Source: an uncultured Alphaproteobacteria bacterium (GTDB taxonomy: Bacteria > Pseudomonadota > Alphaproteobacteria > CAAHEQ01 > UBA3637). Taken from it: a stretch of 64,000 nucleotides of DNA. The DNA is taken from NCBI GenBank assembly GCA_934202735.1, contig CAKPYH010000001.1, forward strand, positions 186,001 to 250,000, read 5' to 3'. The translations under genes and the position numbers were made by a program. This document shows positions 1 to 7,942 of this stretch, in pieces (position 1 is the stretch's first letter; each line of letters starts with the position of its first letter). Under the pieces are notes generated by a model. The model saw nothing but the letters and a program-made list of their open reading frames with translations. It made no database searches and was not told where the DNA came from.

Positions 1-1049
1 ATCAACGAAAAATCGGTGGTGGACGTACCCTGTAATTGTATCCGTTCAATCTTGCCCACCAGGTTGGACAAAGTCGGGTGGTTGACGTGAATGACGGGAG
101 CCCCTTCATCCGGCTTGTGCGACACAATCACATTGACGGCAAAGCGCGACCACAACAATTCGGCCCGATCAAAACCGGCTTCATCGGCATTTTCGTCCGT
201 AGGCATCAACAGGTTCAAGTTATTCAAAATACATGTCTTCATGCCCCGCAACATCGCCACAACGCCGGCATGTTTGGCATAAGTTTTTAAAGGAGACTTC
301 ATCACCTGATCAATCATTTTGCCGGCTAATGCGGCATTTAGTTCGTCCAGTTCTTTTTGCTGATCCACTTCAAAAGCCGGCATGTTTTTAATGGCCGCTT
401 CCAACCGATTTTGGGACTCTTTCATTTGTTCTAAAATCATCTTGCGGGTGGCTTTGGGCATCTTATTGAAGACATCCGGATCTAACACTGTGCCGTTCTT
501 TTGCGGTGCCACCACAATCCCGTCATCGGTATGGACCAATGTCACATACGGCGTTTGTACCACTTTTTTCAGATAAAAGAAAAAATCATCCTTTGCGGAC
601 CGGTATTTTTGTTCAATATGCGCAACCTTGATCCGGTAAGATTCGTCCATAAACAAACTGACCAGTTGCTTTTTCAAAGTATCGGCGGTTTTTTGAACAT
701 CTTTTTCAAACACACGCCCTTTGCCGGCCGGAAAGTTCAAGGCAATCGGTTGGTGGGGGACGTTAAAGTTATGTACAAAACACCAATCATCCGGTGTTTT
801 TTGTGTGGTCGCGTATTCATGCACCGCGGATAAAGTCAGACTGGTCCGGCCGACACCTTTGGGGCCCGTGCAAAAAATGTTATAGCCACCGGCCGACATC
901 CGAATGCCGAATGCGATCGCGTCCAAAGCCCCTTGTTGTCCGATGACGGATTGATCCCCCGTCAATCCGGTCAAAATCTTGTTCGTCAGGCACGATGGCG
1001 CATAAATTTGGTCAGCGGTCAATTCGGTAAAATGTTGTTTTTTTGTCAT
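1..1049 (-). CDS. Lon-related ATP-dependent protease (AAA_32 type), N-terminal part
   Basis: Reading the minus strand from ATG at 1049 gives about 349 open codons running off the left edge. The N-terminus (LTADQIYAP) and the early ATP-binding loop GPKGVGRTS (residues 62-70) fit the LonB/YcbZ-like group of Lon-related proteases. In these an AAA module is followed by a Lon Ser-Lys protease domain, which would lie outside the window. The Walker A lysine is replaced by arginine, which I believe is common in this family. Residues about 110-250 are charged and helical, like the coiled-coil insert of the family. The start has an AAGGGG ribosome site. The gene is divergent from dnaN. The family role is ATP-driven protein degradation in the cytoplasm; the substrate is unknown. 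Confidence 0.8.
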   Translation of the reverse strand, partial: MTKKQHFTELTADQIYAPSCLTNKILTGLTGDQSVIGQQGALDAIAFGIRMSAGGYNIFCTGPKGVGRTSLTLSAVHEYATTQKTPDDWCFVHNFNVPHQPIALNFPAGKGRVFEKDVQKTADTLKKQLVSLFMDESYRIKVAHIEQKYRSAKDDFFFYLKKVVQTPYVTLVHTDDGIVVAPQKNGTVLDPDVFNKMPKATRKMILEQMKESQNRLEAAIKNMPAFEVDQQKELDELNAALAGKMIDQVMKSPLKTYAKHAGVVAMLRGMKTCILNNLNLLMPTDENADEAGFDRAELLWSRFAVNVIVSHKPDEGAPVIHVNHPTLSNLVGKIERIQLQGTSTTDFSL

Positions 1050-1163
1050 GGAATCCCCTTGTTTAGAAACTATGTTTTTCCCCTTATACATTCTTTTTGA
1101 ACAAAAAAAAAGGGGGGAACACAAAAAAAACGAAAAAAAATCATGCGCAAGTGATGATTTTAC

Positions 1164-1192
1164 TTTCATTCGGCATAAAAATCGGGTATACT
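1164..1192 (+). promoter_or_regulatory. Putative dnaN promoter
   Basis: TATACT at 1187-1192 is a good -10 box about 40 nt before the dnaN start. The best -35 at 17 bp spacing is TTTCAT (1164-1169), which is weak. Confidence 0.4.
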
Positions 1193-1231
1193 TCCCCTAT
1201 CATAATTACAGAAAAGAAAGGATACAGATAC

Positions 1232-2347
1232 ATGATGAAATTGACCATTGAACGCGCACAACTGTTGAAGGCTTTGGCCCATACCCAAAGTATCGTGGAA
1301 CGGCGGCAAACCATTCCTATTTTGTCTAATGTGTTGATTGACGCACAAAATGATACGATTTTCATTCGTGCCACCGATAACGAAATTGAAACAATGGAAA
1401 AAATCGCGGCCGTTGTGGCTGAACCCGGGGCCGTTACCGTGCCGGCGCATAAACTGTATGATATCGTGAAACGCTTGCCGGACGGCGTTCAGGTTGTGAT
1501 GACCGCTTCCGAAGATAATGCACAACTGCACATCACGGCGGGGCGGGCCAAGTTTTCTTTGGCGGTCTTGCCGGCAGACGGCTTTCCCACCATGACACAA
1601 GACGGTATGCCCTTTAATTTTACGGTATCGGGGGCGGATTTACTGAACTTGATCGGAAAAACCGGTTTCGCCGTTTCGGTGGAAGAAACACGTTATAACC
1701 TGAACGGGATTTACCTGCACGAAAAAACGGGTGAAACACCGGCTTTGACCGCGGTGGCCACGGACGGGCACCGGTTGGCGTGTGCGTACACGGCGTTGCC
1801 CGAAGGCGCGGCCGGCATTCCCGGTGTGATTATTCCCCGTAAAACCATTGCCGAAATTTCCAAGCTGGTCGCCGAAGCCGGTACGGATGTCAATATCTCA
1901 CTGTCGGCTAACCAAATTCGTTTCCGGTTGGAAAATATCGTGTTGGCTTCACGCTTGATTGACGGGACCTATCCCGAATACGAAAAAGTGATCCCGCAAT
2001 CCAACGATAAAGTGGTGGAAGCCGATGCCGCCGTCTTGTCCGGTGTCATTGAACGGGTCTCGGTCGTATCCGAAAAATCTCGCGGGATTAAACTGGCCGT
2101 GCGGGAAAACCTGTTGCAAGTATCGGCGACAGCGGTTGATGAAGGCTCGGCCGAAGATGAAATGGATGCCGTCTATACCGGTCCCGAATTGGATATCGGA
2201 TTTAACTATCGCTATTTGTTGGATATTTTGGCCCAAATCAAAGGGAGTACCGTCCGGTTGAACCTGAATGATGCGGTGTCCCCCGTGATTGTGCGGGATA
2301 CAGCCGATGATAAGGCTCTGTACGTCTTGATGCCGATGCGGGTTTAA
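1232..2347 (+). CDS. dnaN: DNA polymerase III beta subunit (sliding clamp)
   Basis: The 371-residue product matches the usual length of the ring-forming clamp that tethers DNA polymerase III to DNA. It begins MMKLTIERAQLLKALAH and shows the clamp features RRQTIPILSNVL near residue 25 and the C-terminal VLMPMRV. The open frame extends upstream to 1097, but the ATG at 1232 is preceded by GAAAGGA and matches the family start, so the extension is rejected. recF follows after 6 nt and gyrB after that. dnaA is not upstream here. Confidence 0.96.
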   Translation: MMKLTIERAQLLKALAHTQSIVERRQTIPILSNVLIDAQNDTIFIRATDNEIETMEKIAAVVAEPGAVTVPAHKLYDIVKRLPDGVQVVMTASEDNAQLHITAGRAKFSLAVLPADGFPTMTQDGMPFNFTVSGADLLNLIGKTGFAVSVEETRYNLNGIYLHEKTGETPALTAVATDGHRLACAYTALPEGAAGIPGVIIPRKTIAEISKLVAEAGTDVNISLSANQIRFRLENIVLASRLIDGTYPEYEKVIPQSNDKVVEADAAVLSGVIERVSVVSEKSRGIKLAVRENLLQVSATAVDEGSAEDEMDAVYTGPELDIGFNYRYLLDILAQIKGSTVRLNLNDAVSPVIVRDTADDKALYVLMPMRV

Positions 2348-2353
2348 GGGCCG

Positions 2354-3520
2354 ATGAGCATTCACAAAACAGGGCTGACAGACCTGCGGTTGACGCAGTT
2401 TCGGTCGTACGAAAGTGCGGTTCTCCGGCTCTGTGAATCGTTTGAACCGGTTGTCTTGACCGGACATAACGGTGCCGGTAAAACCAATATCCTGGAAGCC
2501 ATCTCTTTTCTGACCCCGGGACGGGGGCTGCGATCGGCCCGCTTGAGTGATGTGGCGCGCCGCAGTGATGAGCCTGTCCCGGACGATATGACGGTCTTGC
2601 CCGCGCGGTGGAGTGTCTCGGCCCGGGTACAGACTCCGGCGGGGTCGGTGTCGGTCGGTACCGGAACGGTAGACGGATCGGAACGGCGACAAGTGCGCAT
2701 TGACGGCAAGTCGGTTGCCAAGCAAAGCGAACTGGGCCGCGTGTTGCGGTGTTTATGGCTGACACCGGCGCAAGACCGCTTGTTTTGTGGGGATCCGGTG
2801 GCCCGGCGGCGATTTTTGGATCGGTTGGTTCAGGCGTTTGATGATCAGCATGCCAATCGTTTAAGCGACTATAACGCGGCCTTCAAACAATGGAGTTGCC
2901 TGTTGCGTGAAGGGCGGCATGATCCGGCGTGGTTGGACGCGTTGGAACAACAAATGGTGGAAACAGGCGTGGCCGTTTCGGCTTCGCGGTTGGATGTCGT
3001 ATCACGGATTGCGCCATACTTGCAGGTATCGGAAGATCCTTTGTTTCCCACGGCGGAAATTTGTTTGACCGGGGTGGTGGAACAAGCCCTGCAATCCCAA
3101 GCGGCCGTTGATGTGGAAGATCATTTTTTCAATCATCTGAAACGCAGCCGAAAAAGTTATGCCGAAGGGGGGTCTTTGGCCGGTCCGCATACGGCGGATT
3201 TTGCCGTAATTCACAAGCAAAAAAATCGGGATGCATCATTATGCTCTACCGGCGAACAAAAAGCCTTGTTGTTGTCCGTCATCTTGGCCGAAATGCGGGC
3301 GCAGTTGCAGGAACAAGGACAGTGTCCGTTATTATTGCTGGACGAAGTGGCCGCCCATTTGGATAGTCGGCGGCGCAACACTTTATTTGACATTTTATGC
3401 GACCGGCCGGCGCAAATTTGGATGACGGGAACCGATGAAGATGCATTTAATCATTTGACAAACCGCGCGGTTTTTTATACAATACAAGAATCAGAAATCA
3501 CAGTGAAACAAGCCGCCTGA
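2354..3520 (+). CDS. recF: DNA replication and repair protein RecF
   Basis: An SMC/ABC-type ATPase of 388 residues that loads RecA at single-stranded gaps together with RecO and RecR. Walker A is GHNGAGKTN (residues 37-45), the signature region contains STGEQKALL near residue 298, and Walker B is LLLLDEVAAHLD near residue 326. It follows dnaN by 6 nt and precedes gyrB, the classic dnaN-recF-gyrB order. Confidence 0.95.
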   Translation: MSIHKTGLTDLRLTQFRSYESAVLRLCESFEPVVLTGHNGAGKTNILEAISFLTPGRGLRSARLSDVARRSDEPVPDDMTVLPARWSVSARVQTPAGSVSVGTGTVDGSERRQVRIDGKSVAKQSELGRVLRCLWLTPAQDRLFCGDPVARRRFLDRLVQAFDDQHANRLSDYNAAFKQWSCLLREGRHDPAWLDALEQQMVETGVAVSASRLDVVSRIAPYLQVSEDPLFPTAEICLTGVVEQALQSQAAVDVEDHFFNHLKRSRKSYAEGGSLAGPHTADFAVIHKQKNRDASLCSTGEQKALLLSVILAEMRAQLQEQGQCPLLLLDEVAAHLDSRRRNTLFDILCDRPAQIWMTGTDEDAFNHLTNRAVFYTIQESEITVKQAA

Positions 3521-3551
3521 AATCACGGCGATGCTAATGAAAGGAAACACA

Positions 3552-5954
3552 ATGACACAAGATATTTTACAGGCCGAAGCCGCCTATAACGCTGACTCTA
3601 TCAAAGTTTTGAAGGGGTTGGAAGCCGTCCGCAAACGGCCCGGCATGTATATCGGCGATACCGATGACGGTACAGGGCTGCACCACATGGTGTATGAAGT
3701 GCTGGACAACTCTATTGACGAAGCTTTGGCCGGGTATTGCGATCGCGTGGATGTGATTTTGAACGGTGACGGATCCGTTACCGTGATTGATGACGGCCGC
3801 GGAATGCCGGTGGATATGCATAAAGAAGAAGGTGTTTCCGCCGCCGAAGTGATTATGACCCAACTGCACGCCGGAGGCAAGTTTGATAATAACTCATACA
3901 AGGTATCCGGCGGCTTGCATGGCGTGGGGGTGTCGTGCGTGAATGCGTTGTCGGATTGGTTGGACCTGACCATTTGGCGGAACGATCGGGAATACTATGC
4001 CCGTTTTGAAAACGGTAATACAGTCAAGCATTTAACCGAAGTCGGTGAAGCCCCGGGTCGCCACGGTACGCGCGTTACCTTTCATCCCTCGGCCGAGATT
4101 TTTACGCTGACCGAATTCAGTTTTGATACCTTGGAACACCGGATGCGGGAGTTGGCCTTTTTGAATTCGGGTGTCTATTTGTGCCTGACCGATAATCGGA
4201 CCAGTGAACCGCGGACCACCGAATTCAAATATGAAGGCGGGATTAAAGAGTTTGTGCGTTATATTGACCAATCTAAAAACTCGCTGCACCAAGAACCGTT
4301 TGCCTTGTCCGGTGAAAAAGACGGTATTACGGTGGAAGTGGCTTTGGAATGGACGGACGGGTATCATGAAACATGCCTGTGTTTTACCAACAATATCCCG
4401 CAACGTGATGGCGGGACCCACTTGGCGGGGCTGCGGGCGGCCCTGACACGTACGATCAATGCGTATGCGGTATCATCGGGCTTGGCCAAAAAAGAAAAAG
4501 TGGAATTGGCCGGCGAAGATATGCGGGAAGGCTTGACCGTTGTGTTATCGGTGAAAGTCCCGGATCCCAAATTCTCGTCCCAGACCAAAGACAAGTTGGT
4601 GTCCAGCGAAGTCCGGCCCGTGGTGGAAGGTATTGTGGGGGACAAGTTGGAACAATGGTTGGAAGAACACCCCGGTGAAGCCCGCTTGGTGATTGGTAAG
4701 GTGGTGGAAGCCGCCGCGGCCCGGGAAGCGGCCCGTAAAGCACGGGAACTGACCCGGCGGAAAGGGGCTTTGGATATGGCTTCCTTGCCCGGTAAGTTGG
4801 CGGATTGTCAAAGCAAAGATCCCGCCGATTCCGAAGTCTTTATCGTTGAAGGGGATTCGGCCGGCGGATCGGCCAAGCAAGGTCGGGATCGGGCGCACCA
4901 AGCCATTTTACCGTTGCGCGGAAAAATCTTGAATGTGGAACGGGCGCGGTTTGATAAGATGCTCTCTTCCGCCGAAATCGGTACGATTGTGACGGCGTTA
5001 GGGACGGGGATCGGCCGTGATGACTTTAACGCGGATAAATGTCGGTATCATAAAATCATATTCATGACCGATGCCGATGTGGACGGAGCCCATATTCGGA
5101 CATTGCTGATGACATTCTTCTTCCGCCAAATGCCGGAGTTGATTGAACGCGGCTATGTGTATATTGCTCAACCGCCTTTGTACCGGGCTAAACGCGGGAA
5201 CAGTGAAACGTACTTGAAAGACGATGCCGCTATGGAAGAATACTTGATCCAGGCCGGTACGGACGGGGCCGTTTTGCAAATGGCGGACGGGACACAAATC
5301 GCCGGGGCGGACTTGATCGCGCGGGTGGAACAGGCCCGGATTGCCCGCAACCTGATCTTGACCATGTCGCACCGGGTGCCGTATCGGATTGTGGCGCAAA
5401 TGGCTATTATGGGTATGTTCGGGGGCAATAAAGTGTATGATGATACTTTCACGCAACGCTTGGACGCGATGGAGCCGGAATACGAACGGGGCTGGCAATG
5501 TGCCTATAATGATAAAAACGAATTCGTCTTTACGCGGACGCTGCGGGGGGTATCGGAAACACACATTGTGGATGAAACCCTGATGAACTGTTCCGAGGCA
5601 CGGCAACTGGCCAAAATGGCGGACGAATTACAAGAATTCTATGCGCAATCATCGGTCCTGAAAGTCAAAGATGAAGACTATCCCATTCACGGGCCGGTGG
5701 GCTTGGCCGAAACGATTTTCAAAATCGGTAAAAAAGGCGTGGCAATCAACCGTTATAAAGGGTTGGGCGAGATGAATCCGGAACAGTTATGGGAAACAAC
5801 GCTGGATCCGAATAACCGCCGCTTGTTGCAGGTGAAAATTACACACCAGGACGAAGCCGAACAAGTCTTTTCCACCTTGATGGGGGATGTGGTGGAACCG
5901 CGCCGCGACTTTATCCAGACGAACGCCCTGGACGTGGCGAATCTGGATATTTAA
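3552..5954 (+). CDS. gyrB: DNA gyrase subunit B
   Basis: The 800-residue ATPase subunit of gyrase, which introduces negative supercoils with GyrA. Visible features are the GHKL ATPase region (EVLDNSIDEAL, then DDGRGMPVD), the TOPRIM motif EGDSAGGSAKQGRDR, PLRGKILNVERA, the Mg-binding DADVDGAHI, and the C-terminal RYKGLGEMNPEQLW. The ATG at 3552 has AAAGGAAAC upstream and matches the family start; the in-frame ATG at 3531 is too far out. The length fits the 800-residue GyrB rather than the shorter ParE. Confidence 0.96.
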   Translation: MTQDILQAEAAYNADSIKVLKGLEAVRKRPGMYIGDTDDGTGLHHMVYEVLDNSIDEALAGYCDRVDVILNGDGSVTVIDDGRGMPVDMHKEEGVSAAEVIMTQLHAGGKFDNNSYKVSGGLHGVGVSCVNALSDWLDLTIWRNDREYYARFENGNTVKHLTEVGEAPGRHGTRVTFHPSAEIFTLTEFSFDTLEHRMRELAFLNSGVYLCLTDNRTSEPRTTEFKYEGGIKEFVRYIDQSKNSLHQEPFALSGEKDGITVEVALEWTDGYHETCLCFTNNIPQRDGGTHLAGLRAALTRTINAYAVSSGLAKKEKVELAGEDMREGLTVVLSVKVPDPKFSSQTKDKLVSSEVRPVVEGIVGDKLEQWLEEHPGEARLVIGKVVEAAAAREAARKARELTRRKGALDMASLPGKLADCQSKDPADSEVFIVEGDSAGGSAKQGRDRAHQAILPLRGKILNVERARFDKMLSSAEIGTIVTALGTGIGRDDFNADKCRYHKIIFMTDADVDGAHIRTLLMTFFFRQMPELIERGYVYIAQPPLYRAKRGNSETYLKDDAAMEEYLIQAGTDGAVLQMADGTQIAGADLIARVEQARIARNLILTMSHRVPYRIVAQMAIMGMFGGNKVYDDTFTQRLDAMEPEYERGWQCAYNDKNEFVFTRTLRGVSETHIVDETLMNCSEARQLAKMADELQEFYAQSSVLKVKDEDYPIHGPVGLAETIFKIGKKGVAINRYKGLGEMNPEQLWETTLDPNNRRLLQVKITHQDEAEQVFSTLMGDVVEPRRDFIQTNALDVANLDI

Positions 5955-5974
5955 AGCCTGAATCAACCTTAAAG

Positions 5975-5997
5975 CCCGGGCCGGATCAACGCCCGGG
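5975..5997 (+). terminator. GC-rich hairpin after gyrB
   Basis: CCCGGGC at 5975-5981 pairs with GCCCGGG at 5991-5997, 20 nt after the gyrB stop. No T-tract follows, so it may stabilise the RNA rather than terminate it. The rest of the gap up to 6152 holds no gene I can support. Confidence 0.35.
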
Positions 5998-6152
5998 TGT
6001 TGCAGGGGATCGGCAATCTTGTCGGGGGCGGACTGTCTTGGGTATTGTCATCTATGGCCTTACCCGAGATTCACGCGCCTGTGTTATCCAAACGCACAGC
6101 CGATAAAATAAGCCACCGTATCAAAAAAATTCAAAATTGTTCAAAATAACTG

Positions 6153-6181
6153 TTGCAGAAAAACAGAGATAGTGATACACT
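6153..6181 (+). promoter_or_regulatory. Putative promoter of the repeat-bearing pilin gene
   Basis: TTGCAG (6153-6158), 17 bp, TACACT (6176-6181), about 40 nt before the ATG at 6223. Confidence 0.6.
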
Positions 6182-6222
6182 CGGACCCAAAGAGAAAACT
6201 CAATCAAGAAAGGAAAAGCAAA

Positions 6223-7527
6223 ATGAGAAACAATGAAACCGGCCGCAGTATGGTGGAAATGCTGGGGGTCTTGGCCATTATGGGGATTTTATCCATCGGT
6301 GGCATAGCGGGCTATACATACGCCATGAATCGGTTGAAAGCCAATGATATTATAGACGGGGTGAATAAACGGGCGGTTGCTTTGTCAACATATACGTTGT
6401 TAGGGACGGGTGTATCGGCCACGACACTGGACGCGGAGTTTGCCAATAAAATCGGTGATTTTCCGGTGGCGTTGGCTGCGGCGGATCCCGGATTTACCTT
6501 GACGGTATCGGATATTACTCGGCCCGTTTGCAATCACGTTTTGAATAACGGGGTGCAGATGGCGCGTACAATAACTTTGGGGACCACCAAGGTGTGGGAT
6601 AACGGAGTGAAAGCGGATTATACCTGTGCCGAAGACGGCAATACCATTGTGTTCACCTTTGCCCCGGCCGCGGGTGAGGGCGGGAATACCCCGACCTGTG
6701 GTTATTGTCAGCATGTTGAAAACGGGACCTGTGTAGCCGATGACACCTGCGACAACGGTTGCCCAGGGGATAAGCCGATGAAAAATCGTGACGGTAACTG
6801 TGTGTCGTGTTCAGTTGAATCCGCTATGACGTCAGCGGAAGAATGTGCGAAGTGCCCCAATCGTTTCATGAGTACCAATGGTCAGTGTTTTACTTGTAGT
6901 TATGAAACTGGGCTTCAGGCTGATTCTTCTGAATGTGCGAAGTGTCCTAATCGTTTCAGACTGACCAATGGTAATTGTTATCCTTGTAGTTATGTCAATG
7001 GGCTTCGTATTGATTCTTCTGACTGTGCGAAGTGCCCTAATCGTTTCATGGTAACCGATGGTTATTGTATTCCTTGTAGTGGGGACTCTGTAGAAAATGC
7101 TGATTCTTCTGAATGTGCGAAGTGTCCTAATCGTGAAATGAAAGATGGGGAGTGTTTCCCTATATGTACTGATGGACAATTTAGAGACATTAATGGTGGT
7201 TGTTATGCTTGTAGTTATGACTGGGCGGTCAATGCAGATGCGACGGAATGTGCGAAGTGTCCTAATCGTTTCATGGATACCGATGGTTATTGTATTCTTT
7301 GTAGTATTGGCGGTGCAGAAAATGCTGATTCTTCTGAATGTGCGAAGTGTCCTAATCGTGAAATGAAAGATGGGAAGTGTGTACCTATATGTACTGATAA
7401 ACAAATTACATCTCATAAAGGTGGTTGTTATGATTGTAGTTATGGCGGTTGGCTTTCTGCTGATTCTTCTGAATGTGCGAAGTGCCCCAATCGTGAAATG
7501 AGAAATGGGTATTGTTATCCGAAATAA
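6223..7527 (+). CDS. Prepilin-like protein with cysteine-rich tandem repeats
   Basis: Chosen start ATG 6223 has AAGAAAGGAAAAG upstream. The N-terminus GRSMVEMLGVLAIMG is a class III/type IV prepilin signal: a glycine cleavage point, Glu at mature position 5, then a hydrophobic helix to about residue 32. Residues about 33-160 resemble a pilin globular region. From about residue 165 the protein is cysteine-rich, and from about residue 206 it carries seven copies of CAKCPNR, each in a unit of roughly 30-45 residues (pattern C-x2-C-PNR, then G-x-C-x2-C). The repeat DNA is visibly AT-richer than the first half. The head implies secretion and assembly by a type II/IV pilus-like machine; the tail looks like a disulfide-rich extracellular module. 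Its ligand is unknown. Confidence 0.75.
   Translation: MRNNETGRSMVEMLGVLAIMGILSIGGIAGYTYAMNRLKANDIIDGVNKRAVALSTYTLLGTGVSATTLDAEFANKIGDFPVALAAADPGFTLTVSDITRPVCNHVLNNGVQMARTITLGTTKVWDNGVKADYTCAEDGNTIVFTFAPAAGEGGNTPTCGYCQHVENGTCVADDTCDNGCPGDKPMKNRDGNCVSCSVESAMTSAEECAKCPNRFMSTNGQCFTCSYETGLQADSSECAKCPNRFRLTNGNCYPCSYVNGLRIDSSDCAKCPNRFMVTDGYCIPCSGDSVENADSSECAKCPNREMKDGECFPICTDGQFRDINGGCYACSYDWAVNADATECAKCPNRFMDTDGYCILCSIGGAENADSSECAKCPNREMKDGKCVPICTDKQITSHKGGCYDCSYGGWLSADSSECAKCPNREMRNGYCYPK
6840..7520 (+). repeat. Intragenic tandem repeats coding for the CAKCPNR units
   Basis: The string GAATGTGCGAAGTG or a near match recurs seven times, alternating with AT-rich linkers around TCCTTGTAGT. Two unit types alternate: CAKCPNRF with TDG/TNG, and CAKCPNREM with an ICTD insert. 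Such repeats can expand or contract by slippage or recombination. Confidence 0.85.
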
Positions 7528-7549
7528 TATCCTGGCATGCCTAAGTGTG

Positions 7550-7577
7550 CAAAGGGGCTCCGGTTGGGACCCCTTTG
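7550..7577 (+). terminator. Hairpin after the pilin-like gene
   Basis: CAAAGGGG (7550-7557) pairs with CCCCTTTG (7570-7577) soon after the stop at 7527. There is no clear T-tract. Confidence 0.4.
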
Positions 7578-7634
7578 TGGTATGGGGCGGGTTTTGGAAA
7601 TAAGGAGTATTCTGTCATTTCCGGTTTCTCTCTA

Positions 7635-7734
7635 TTGTCATTCCCATGAAAATGGGAATCCAGGAGTACTGAAATCCTTATAATATATTGACTTCTCTTC
7701 CCCTGGATCTCCGGGTCAAGCCCGAAGATGACAA
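7635..7734. repeat. Palindromic dispersed intergenic element, copy 1, with degenerate extra arms
   Basis: The element runs from TTGTCATTCCC to GAAGATGACAA, so its ends are inverted repeats. Inside are GGGAATCCAGG and CCTGGATCTCCGG. The same parts occur in opposite orientation at 32669-32750. Further degenerate arms of the type CCCGAAGATGAC follow at about 7748-7765, 7778-7790, 7815-7828 and 7860. Apart from this element and two terminators, the 415-nt gap 7528-7942 shows no gene. Confidence 0.7.
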
Positions 7735-7897
7735 TTCTTAAAAATAGGGCCCGAAGATGACGAAAGAAAAATAGCGTCCGAAAATGACAGGGGGGAGTAA
7801 GTGTGTGGGGCAAGGCCGAAAATGATAGGAATAGGAGATTCGGGACTGCCCCAAAGCAAAAGATGACAAGATGATACCCTTATCTTTGGGATTCAAA

Positions 7898-7925
7898 AAC
7901 ACCGGGCGTTTTGAAACCCGGTGTT
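7898..7925 (-). terminator. Rho-independent terminator of alaS
   Basis: On the minus strand AACACCGGG pairs with CCCGGTGTT across a 10-nt loop and is followed by TTTG. It lies 17 nt after the alaS stop. Confidence 0.75.
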
Positions 7926-7942
7926 GATTGTCCCGTTATTGC

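Noticed and set aside
1050..1231. Replication origin next to dnaN
   Set aside because: The gap is AT-rich but I see no cluster of TTATCCACA-like DnaA boxes, and dnaA is not adjacent.
1949..2725. 258-codon minus-strand frame opposite dnaN and recF
   Set aside because: Antisense shadow spanning two well-identified genes.
6000..6147. Short open frame ending in LPEIHAPVLSKRT that vaguely recalls a transporter tail
   Set aside because: No start with ribosome site, no further homology, and short open frames are expected by chance; not enough to call a pseudogene.
6832..7416. 194-codon minus-strand frame with TIRTLRTFRRI repeats
   Set aside because: It is the antisense shadow of the cysteine-repeat region; the sense frame has prepilin signal, ribosome site and promoter.
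6840..7520. CRISPR-like periodic repeats
   Set aside because: The repeats are in frame, code for CAKCPNR units and have no unique spacers of constant length.
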